Shown piece after piece: positions 33,001-37,398 of a DNA stretch of 37,398 nt. A program made the translations under genes and the position numbers. Numbering within the stretch: the stretch's first letter is position 1; every line of letters begins with the position of its first letter. Source of the DNA: DATLOJ01 sp035536315 (GTDB lineage Bacteria; Actinomycetota; CADDZG01; JAHWKV01); contig DATLOJ010000022.1 of the NCBI GenBank assembly GCA_035536315.1, positions 1 to 37,398 on the forward strand, given 5' to 3'. The notes below the pieces were generated by a model that worked only from the letters and a program-made list of their open reading frames with translations, was not told where the DNA came from and did no database searches.

Positions 33001-33285
33001 CTGCCATTCAGCATTCGATCCGGCGAAGACGTCGTTCGCGGGCGGATCGACGCGGTTTATGACAAAGACGACGGTGGATTGGAGATTGTCGACTGGAAGA
33101 CGGGGATAGAGCTCGAGGTGCCCGAGTTCGATCAGCTGGCACTCTATGCAGCCGCGTTGTCTCTTCTCGGAGTGCCGGCGGGGGAGATAACCCTTACTTA
33201 TTTCTATCTGGCGAGCGGAGAAATGACCTCGCGTACTTTGTCTACCCAGGAGGCCCTCCGCCAGTTCAAGCAAAGCACCAACTGA
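30067..33285 (+). CDS. adnB: AdnB-like helicase-nuclease subunit (UvrD/RecB family)
   Basis: 1072 residues from ATG 30067, which overlaps the adnA stop (ATGA) and follows AAGGAG. Full UvrD-type motor: Walker A GAGSGKT at 38-44, LTFTNKAAEEL, Walker B/motif II LLDEYQDT with Asp255/Glu256, GDARQAIYAFRGA, LMTIHQAKGLEF and YVALTRAKQRL. The C-terminal nuclease has GRIDAVYDKDD and VDWKTG with Asp1009/Lys1011. All motifs expected for the active motor and nuclease of AdnAB are visible. It unwinds and cuts DNA ends for recombination. The frame opens further upstream at 30010, but that part lies inside adnA and has no ribosome site. Confidence 0.93.
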   Translation: MTSVASPAVLAGLRGNAPTAEQWTAITHPLEPIHLIAGAGSGKTAVMAARIAWIIETCGYSPSQVLGLTFTNKAAEELEQRVQGALVAMDRAGDEEITVQTYHAFAARIVREHGLLEGVEPDASLLSEAQQWQLVLSCIDDLPAFEAIELRSGMGIVRATLELSSRLADHIVGTSDVEAAADRILATRELIDDDIVTTAQKRKELCRAVDAYQAAKASRQRIDFGDQVTRAVTILERHKDVRDLYRERFPIVLLDEYQDTNVAQRRLIQALVPEGGAVTAVGDARQAIYAFRGATMYNLIGFPNDFPRPGSADAYPAVSLSENFRSGSKILEVANSVVAGIDPERRPGAPLRSHPGNGEGRVLAGVFSDERVEADWIAGQCEELHGRATAEGRESVKWKDIAILVRRKAAMAALVDAFANRDIPLEVVGLGGLLKTPEVTEVVAWLRCLETRPGANRWLARVLMGPRWRINYRDLALCARWAAGRNIEFRLRLAGGDEEIARDLAPGDVGYSLIETLDHLDEIEGLGEEAKRRLSLFYGRVNDLRQKKSLSLLEIVQEVTRSAGIFDALSSSASRAAAAARQNLTNFFDQVAAFSPVEGEANLQTFLAYLDAADEAEETLESAQPAEQDSVKLMTIHQAKGLEFECVFLPSVAAGKKRLRDGEAPPKGIDKNSYVYSIFPNTRTTNPLTTYTDLPYEVRHDSSFLPRWTGKLAAFKLDVRDRVLEDERRLFYVALTRAKQRLAVTAAHWYGREKAPKGPSLFLDELCELGDGLVEVVSQSEAPEENPIVAALGLQTMWPPVPRTGVDDPLLPEGWGVAAEEVVAGRLQVHDLMDRLPADERARAQVRAGELALELELLVNASKESPEASSRPSVLSATNLVKLRSGDLSYSTLQRPLPERPNAKRMLGTQIHRLIEEQARSRDGVTMGASTYPDEEELDEPSDPEDIVAATAAAIETWKSKFGDRVPARLPSGELMLELPFSIRSGEDVVRGRIDAVYDKDDGGLEIVDWKTGIELEVPEFDQLALYAAALSLLGVPAGEITLTYFYLASGEMTSRTLSTQEALRQFKQSTN

Positions 33286-33346
33286 AGACAAACCTCTCTT
33301 GGCCCAGGACCTATCCCTCTCCCACTGTCGACATGCCTTTCACCAT

Positions 33347-33373
33347 GTGTCACACTTTCTCTATGAGTGACAC
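33347..33373. promoter_or_regulatory. Paired GTG-N-CAC sites at the vapB start
   Basis: GTGTCAC (33347-33353) and GTGACAC (33367-33373) are inverted copies of each other and each is symmetrical about its centre; the centres are 20 bp apart, about two helical turns. They bracket the ATG at 33363. This fits autoregulation by the AbrB-type antitoxin. Confidence 0.4.
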
Positions 33374-33608
33374 TGATGTTGTTGAGGTGGGACCAAAGGG
33401 CAGAGTGGTTATACCGGCGGCCATAAGAAAACAGCTCGGGATCGAGCAAGGAACACGCCTGGCGGTCCTGGTAGATGGTGAAGCCGTAGTGCTCGTTCCG
33501 CGAGCGGCCGTGGAGAAACGGCTCCATTCGATCTTCAAGGGCGTGCGCGCCAGCATGGCCGACGAGCTCGTCCGTGATCGTCGCGCCGAGGCGCAAGCTG
33601 AGATCTGA
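33363..33608 (+). CDS. vapB: AbrB/SpoVT-type antitoxin (VapB)
   Basis: 81 residues from ATG 33363. An in-frame ATG at 33333 would add ten residues unlike the family. The swapped-hairpin DNA-binding domain is textbook: VEVGPKGRVVIPAAIRKQLG, then VDGEAVVLVP. The C-terminal helix (MADELVRDRRAEAQAE) should wrap the toxin. It neutralises VapC and represses the operon. vapC begins 2 bp after the stop. The start codon has no ribosome site; TCGACA (33328-33333), 17 bp and CACACT (33351-33356) could be its promoter, giving a leaderless mRNA. Confidence 0.88.
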   Translation: MSDTDVVEVGPKGRVVIPAAIRKQLGIEQGTRLAVLVDGEAVVLVPRAAVEKRLHSIFKGVRASMADELVRDRRAEAQAEI

Positions 33609-33610
33609 CA

Positions 33611-34027
33611 TTGCCTCACGTCCTTGACTCGTCGGCGGTGCTCGCGTGGCTGCAGCAAGAACCGGGGAGTGATCTGGTGGGCTCAGCTCTCGAAAAGGGC
33701 CTTGTGACCGCAGCCAACTGGGCGGAGGTCCTCCAGAAAGCTCGCCAACATGGTGCAGATCCTCAGGAGGTCGGCTTGCTGCTCCGTTCTCTTGGCATCG
33801 AGATCATCGACGTCACCCAGGAAGATGGAGAAACCGCGGCCTTGATTTGGACCACGGAGGCTCCGCTCTCGCTCGGAGACAGGCTGTGTCTAGCAGCCGC
33901 GACGCGTTTAGGGCTACCGGTGATGACCGCCGACACAGAATGGGCACGGGTCGAAATCGAAGACTTGCAGATCAAAGTGATCAGAAGGAGGTCACCCGGA
34001 CGAGTTTCTCGGACGAGGAAGAGGTAG
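33611..34027 (+). CDS. vapC: PIN-domain toxin (VapC)
   Basis: 138 residues from a TTG at 33611. The four acidic residues of the PIN ribonuclease site are present: Asp6 (VLDSSAVLAWL), Glu39 (NWAEVLQK), Asp90 (LSLGDRLCLA) and Asp108 (TADTEW). VapC toxins cleave specific tRNAs or rRNA and arrest growth until VapB binds. The module is complete and appears functional. The C-terminus is extended by a basic tail (RRRSPGRVSRTRKR). Confidence 0.9.
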   Translation: MPHVLDSSAVLAWLQQEPGSDLVGSALEKGLVTAANWAEVLQKARQHGADPQEVGLLLRSLGIEIIDVTQEDGETAALIWTTEAPLSLGDRLCLAAATRLGLPVMTADTEWARVEIEDLQIKVIRRRSPGRVSRTRKR

Positions 34028-34036
34028 ACCTCGGGA

Positions 34037-34076
34037 GGTCAGCCTTGCCGGGGGCTCGGGGGCCGGCGGCTGGACC
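34037..34076. terminator. Large hairpin between convergent genes
   Basis: GGTC-AGCC-tt-GCCGG (34037-34051) pairs with CCGGC-GGCT-g-GACC (34063-34076), giving about 13 GC-rich base pairs with two small bulges and an 11-nt loop. It lies between the vapC stop and the stop of the convergent zinc-finger gene. There is no T tract; it probably acts as a bidirectional transcription barrier. Confidence 0.45.
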
Positions 34077-34091
34077 TGTAATGCGGTGTGA

Positions 34092-34259
34092 CTAGCGAGC
34101 CCGGACTTTCGCGGGAATCGATGCGGTCGCCTTCTGATCGATGCGCTTGCGCTCCATGCGTTCCGGGTGCTTCGCCCAGTAGTGACGGCGAACGGCCGGG
34201 CCGATTGGCCATCCTTTAGGCACTCTGATCGTCTTCCCGCAGGTCTTGCACTTAGCCAT
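34092..34259 (-). CDS. Tiny C2H2-like zinc-finger protein
   Basis: 55 residues from ATG 34259, with AAGGAAAGGGGGG upstream on the minus strand. Cys4, Cys7, His26 and His31 give CX2C-X18-HX4H, the ligand pattern of a C2H2 finger with a long loop. The rest is strongly basic (RMERKRIDQK, KVRAR), consistent with nucleic-acid binding. No named family was recognised. It is divergent from nfo and convergent with vapC. A frame extending to 34295 is less likely because the ribosome site fits only the later ATG. Confidence 0.65.
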   Translation of the reverse strand: MAKCKTCGKTIRVPKGWPIGPAVRRHYWAKHPERMERKRIDQKATASIPAKVRAR

Positions 34260-34356
34260 TTGTGTTCCCCCCTTTCCTTTTGGGCTCGGCCCCAAGTGAA
34301 GCGAGCAGGGCCGTCGAGATGAGGATAGGGATGGGGTGTGACACTGCGGACTTCAG

Positions 34357-34362
34357 TACGAT
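34357..34362 (+). promoter_or_regulatory. -10 hexamer of the nfo promoter
   Basis: TACGAT ends 6 nt before the ATG at 34369; no ribosome site is present, so nfo mRNA is probably leaderless. Confidence 0.4.
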
Positions 34363-34368
34363 GCCGGG

Positions 34369-35124
34369 ATGCTGATTGGGGCGCACGTGGGACAGGAGGA
34401 TCCTCTTGGCGACGCCGCCAGCATAGGGGCGGAAGCAATTCAGATGTTTCTGGGTGACCCGCAAAGCTTTTCGAAGCCGGAACCCCGAGACGACGTGTCC
34501 CAGCTGAAGGACAGCGGCATTCCCATTTACGTTCACGCGCCCTACCGGCTGAATATCTGTCACCCGAACCCCCGAATCAGAGTCCCTTCCCGCAAGACGC
34601 TCGCGCAGACGGTCGATGCCGCGGCAGACATCGGTGCGACGGCCGTGATCGTTCACGGGGGCCATGCTGAGGACGACCCCATGGAGGGCCCGACACGTTG
34701 GTGGAAGGTGTTCGAGGAAAGGACGTTTCCGATACGGGTCTTGATCGAGAACACAGCCGGGGGGACCAATGCCGTCGCCCGTTACGTCGACCAGCTGGCG
34801 AGACTTTGGGAGAGACTCCAGGATTTCAATGTCGGTTACTGCTTCGACACATGCCACGCGCACGCTGCCGGTGAGGAACTTGCAGACGTTGTCGAGCGAA
34901 CTCTTGCCGTCGTTGGATCGATCGACGTTGTGCACTGCAACGATTCGAGAGATCCCCCTGGGACGGGAGCCGATCGACATGCCAACTTTGCCGAGGGGAA
35001 AATGGACAGCGAAGCCATGCTGCACATGGTCAAGACGGCCAAGTCGGAGGTTGTGATTCTCGAAACTCCATGGACCGGCATCGGCGACGACATCAGGTGG
35101 CTCCGCAAGCACCTGGGACTGTGA
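34369..35124 (+). CDS. nfo: Endonuclease IV (AP endonuclease)
   Basis: 251 residues, slightly shorter than the usual 280. All nine metal ligands of the tri-zinc site are visible: His56 (VHAPY), His96 (VHGGH), Glu127 (IENTAGG), Asp160 and His163 (FDTCHAH), His189 (VHCNDS), Asp202 and His204 (ADRHANF) and Glu232 (LETPW). It nicks DNA 5' of abasic sites and removes 3' blocking groups in base excision repair. The window also encodes an Nfo-like barrel fused to a polymerase at 121, so two AP-endonuclease-type proteins are present. Confidence 0.93.
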   Translation: MLIGAHVGQEDPLGDAASIGAEAIQMFLGDPQSFSKPEPRDDVSQLKDSGIPIYVHAPYRLNICHPNPRIRVPSRKTLAQTVDAAADIGATAVIVHGGHAEDDPMEGPTRWWKVFEERTFPIRVLIENTAGGTNAVARYVDQLARLWERLQDFNVGYCFDTCHAHAAGEELADVVERTLAVVGSIDVVHCNDSRDPPGTGADRHANFAEGKMDSEAMLHMVKTAKSEVVILETPWTGIGDDIRWLRKHLGL

Positions 35125-35172
35125 AGGAGCGGTACTCGATTAATTCAATGGACGACTAATATCCGTTACTGA

Positions 35173-35646
35173 ATGAGCCCCACCGACGACTTGTCCGATG
35201 CGCAGATGTCTCACCGTCTCCTATCGCGGTCAGGCGTGGGCGCGTTGGCCACTATGTCCGTGGAAGCTCCCGGATTCCCGTTTGCATCCCTCACTCCCTT
35301 TGCCGTCGACGAGAGTGGCGATCCCATCCTTCTATTGAGCGCGCTGGCCGAGCACACGTCAAATGTGAAGGCGGATCCGCGGGCATCTCTACTTGTGGCC
35401 GATGCTCTTCGCGAAGGGGCCGACCCTTTAGCTCTCGAACGAGTGACGCTTGTCGGTTTAATGACATCCGCGGTTCGCGAGGACGTTGAGGAGCTGTACG
35501 CCAGTGCACATCCAGAGTCGAAGATGTATGCAGGCTTCAAGGATTTCGACTTCTACCGGCTCGAGGTCCAAAGGGCTCGTTATGTGGGCGGCTTTGGCCG
35601 CATGTCCTGGATCGAAAGACAGGAGCTGACAGTTGCCGGGCGATGA
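35173..35646 (+). CDS. HugZ-like pyridoxamine 5'-phosphate oxidase-fold protein
   Basis: 157 residues with the split beta-barrel of FMN- or haem-binding proteins: GVGALATMSVEAPGFPFASL, LLLSALAEHTSNVKADPRASLLV and the C-terminal RYVGGFGRMSW signature of HugZ/HutZ-type haem oxygenases. It lacks the C-terminal DUF2470 of full HugZ, so it may be a flavin reductase or haem-binding protein. The AT-rich 48-bp gap upstream contains TAATAT. Its last 14 bp overlap the protease gene, so the two are coupled. Confidence 0.8.
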   Translation: MSPTDDLSDAQMSHRLLSRSGVGALATMSVEAPGFPFASLTPFAVDESGDPILLLSALAEHTSNVKADPRASLLVADALREGADPLALERVTLVGLMTSAVREDVEELYASAHPESKMYAGFKDFDFYRLEVQRARYVGGFGRMSWIERQELTVAGR

Positions 35647-36880
35647 GACTGAGGAAACCCCCCAACCGAAAGACCCTTGGGCAAACCAGGGAAGTCTGCT
35701 GACCGAAGAGATTCCTCAAAGTCCTCCGCAAGATGAGGGACCCACTGACCAGGGCCCGGCTGGGGCCTCCGTAGGGCCTGAGTTCCTCGCGACGCACTCG
35801 GCCCCCCGTCGAAAAATGTGGCTCGTCGTCGTTGCAATAATCGGTGCGATGCTCGGAGTCCTCGGTTACGGACTCGTCGACAACCTTCAGGGCAGAGATC
35901 CGGGATCGTCCATACTTCCGGCCCCCTCGGACAAGTCCGCGCCACCCGCACCCGTGGAGGGGTCAATAGCGGCCATCGTCGAGCAGGTTCGGCCCTCGAT
36001 CGTCTCGGTGCGGACCACTGCGTCGTCCGGGTTTCCCCTCGACCCGGAGGCCCCAGAGGGCGCGGGTACGGGGATCATCATCGATGCGCAGGGTTACATC
36101 CTTACGAACGCGCATGTTGTGACGCAGGCGCAGTCGATCGAGGTGGTTCTTTCGACGGGGACGCAGTTTCCCGCGCAGATCGTGGGCCAGGACGAGCTCA
36201 CCGACCTCGCCGTCGTGAAGATCGACGCGCCGGACCTCCGTCCCGCATCAATCGGAGACTCAGGCAACCTTCGCGTTGGAGATCACGTGATTGCAGTTGG
36301 TCATGCCCTTGCTCTGCCCGGGGGCCCCACGGTGACAGAGGGGATCGTCTCCGCCCTGAATCGAAAAGTAAGAGAGCCGAATGGCGCTTTGCTCGAGAAC
36401 CTGATCCAGACCGATGCAGCTATCAACCCAGGGAACTCAGGAGGGCCTTTGCTCGACGGCGCGGGAAATGTAGTTGGGGTTAACACCGTAATTGCGAGCT
36501 TGGCCCAGAACATCGGGTTTGCCATCGCCATCTCTCCGGCACGGCCGATCATCGACCAGCTCGTCAAAGAGGGCAGGATTGTCCGACCCATCCTTGGAGT
36601 TGCCATGGAAGACGTTGATGCGACGGTCGCTCGCCAGTACGACCTATCTGTGGAGAAGGGGGCCTTGATTCTCGAGGTCACTCCAGGAAGCGGTGCCGCG
36701 GAGGCCGGCCTTCGAGCGTTCGACGTGGTCATTGAGATGGACGGAACGGCAATCAATGATTCATCGGACGCACGTAAAGCAATCGAGGCTCACAAGCCGG
36801 GGGAGGAGATTGCAGTCACGGTGGTGAGGGGCCGTGAGGAGCTGAGGGTCAGGGCACTCCTCGGCAGAAGGCCGGGCTGA
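35633..36880 (+). CDS. HtrA/DegP-type membrane serine protease with PDZ domain
   Basis: 415 residues from the TTG at 35633, which follows AGGAG by 7 nt. A Pro/Glu-rich cytoplasmic stretch is followed by one transmembrane helix (about 63-83, MWLVVVAIIGAMLGVLGYGL), a linker and a trypsin-like domain with triad His161 (TNAHVV), Asp191 (TDLAVVKI) and Ser269 (GNSGGPL). A PDZ domain covers about 320-410. It would degrade or check misfolded envelope proteins outside the membrane. The start lies inside the HugZ-like gene, and its stop overlaps the CTG start of the next gene. Confidence 0.92.
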   Translation: MPGDETEETPQPKDPWANQGSLLTEEIPQSPPQDEGPTDQGPAGASVGPEFLATHSAPRRKMWLVVVAIIGAMLGVLGYGLVDNLQGRDPGSSILPAPSDKSAPPAPVEGSIAAIVEQVRPSIVSVRTTASSGFPLDPEAPEGAGTGIIIDAQGYILTNAHVVTQAQSIEVVLSTGTQFPAQIVGQDELTDLAVVKIDAPDLRPASIGDSGNLRVGDHVIAVGHALALPGGPTVTEGIVSALNRKVREPNGALLENLIQTDAAINPGNSGGPLLDGAGNVVGVNTVIASLAQNIGFAIAISPARPIIDQLVKEGRIVRPILGVAMEDVDATVARQYDLSVEKGALILEVTPGSGAAEAGLRAFDVVIEMDGTAINDSSDARKAIEAHKPGEEIAVTVVRGREELRVRALLGRRPG

Positions 36881-37398
36881 TAGACCTAACCGAGTTCGAA
36901 GTCGCCTGCGGCGACGAAGTTCATCGTGTCCGCTGGGACGGGAAGTCCCTGCAACCGGTCGATCATGATTTGGAGACGGAACGGGTTCTGGGTGTCCTTG
37001 GTGGCAGGGAGCCGAACTGCATCCAGGTCTGCGAACTCGACCGACTGGACTGGTCGAACCAAAAAGTCCTTCTTGCTCTGTTCAAGGCCCCTGCATCGAG
37101 GGTAACGGCGGCGCAAATTCAGGCGAACATGCAACACATGGCAAGTATCGGATTGACCAGGTACGCGGAGCACGCGCGCCGGGCACTGATTGCCGCTAGC
37201 TTGCCGGATGAAGTACGCAATTTTCTTGGTGTCCGCGCGGCAAGCAGGGTCACCTTCGAACAAAAGGGCGTGGATTCACAAGTCGTGCGCGTCGCTGAGG
37301 AGGCTCTTCGCTCTTTGCTGCCCGAGCCGGAGGTGGACGTGCGCTGCGTGGTCAGCCGATACACCAAGACGCCTCATGCGTTTGGTGTCCGAACTAAA
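36877..37398 (+). CDS. Unrecognised protein, DHD/LGG/CIQ family (copy 2, runs off window)
   Basis: At least 174 codons, open to the window end. The frame has no ATG, GTG or TTG between the preceding stop codon (36835-36837) and the conserved module, so the start is probably CTG 36877, which overlaps the protease stop as CTGA and lies 5 nt after AGAAGG. Residues about 10-54 (ACGDEVHRVRW, VDHD, LGVLGGREPNCIQ) align without gaps to residues 15-59 of the gene at 19228, with about 19 identities in 46. The middle (AEHARRALIAASLPDEVRNF) also resembles that protein. No known domain was recognised. Linkage to HtrA hints at an envelope or protein-quality role. Confidence 0.65.
   Translation, partial: MIDLTEFEVACGDEVHRVRWDGKSLQPVDHDLETERVLGVLGGREPNCIQVCELDRLDWSNQKVLLALFKAPASRVTAAQIQANMQHMASIGLTRYAEHARRALIAASLPDEVRNFLGVRAASRVTFEQKGVDSQVVRVAEEALRSLLPEPEVDVRCVVSRYTKTPHAFGVRTK

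Noticed and set aside
34338..34344. Third GTGACAC site near nfo, as at vapB
   Set aside because: A lone 7-bp match without an inverted partner at 20 bp is expected by chance.

Overview
The window is chromosomal DNA of a moderately GC-rich bacterium, almost certainly an uncultured or little-studied member of the Actinomycetota. The evidence is a sepH-like septation gene, an adnA-adnB helicase-nuclease pair, a DEDD exonuclease/GIY-YIG fusion of the Rv2191 type, a LexA box of the actinobacterial CGAAC-N4-GTTCG form, a mycothiol-transferase-like DinB protein, frequent GTG/TTG starts, and many genes whose start codon lies 6-8 nt after a TANNNT -10 hexamer (leaderless mRNAs). There is no rRNA, tRNA, CRISPR array, phage or insertion sequence. 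I cannot place it at class level.

Layout. 1-5.7 kb: the 5' end of a zinc alcohol dehydrogenase (-), divergent from an endonuclease IV-like/LigD-polymerase fusion, then an MFS exporter, a glycosyltransferase-methyltransferase fusion and trpD. 5.75-8.8 kb: the DEDD/GIY-YIG nuclease (-) under an SOS box, divergent from a small zinc-ribbon protein coupled to a CaiB/BaiF (alpha-methylacyl-CoA racemase-like) enzyme. 8.9-12.1 kb: small actinobacterial unknowns, sepH coupled to a membrane coiled-coil protein, and a cyclic-nucleotide-binding protein (-). 12.1-16 kb: a CpdA-like phosphoesterase, a long-chain acyl-CoA synthetase, and a VOC/cupin pair. 16-20.1 kb: a receiver-PAS-GGDEF-EAL protein bracketed by remnants resembling a VOC gene tail, a methyltransferase, and an unrecognised protein.

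20.1-26 kb: an acyltransferase, two divergent DinB-like proteins around a perfect 18-bp palindrome, a P-loop kinase, a lipoprotein, a membrane sensor histidine kinase without an adjacent regulator, and a HAD hydrolase. 26-33.3 kb: a tight rmuC-adnA-adnB operon. 33.3-35.1 kb: a VapB (AbrB-type)/VapC (PIN) module, a tiny C2H2-like zinc-finger protein and endonuclease IV (nfo). 35.1-37.4 kb: a HugZ-like FMN protein, an HtrA-type membrane serine protease, and the start of a second copy of the unrecognised family seen at 19.2 kb.

The main theme is DNA repair: AP endonuclease/NHEJ-type polymerase, SOS-controlled nuclease, RmuC-AdnAB and Nfo. The rest is housekeeping and signalling (cAMP-like, c-di-GMP, two-component) plus lipid metabolism. 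The strongest leads for new biology are the paralogous DHD/LGG/CIQ family (19228-20109 and 36877-end), the nuclease-polymerase fusion at 121-1923, and the SOS box filling the promoter spacer at 7378-7406.
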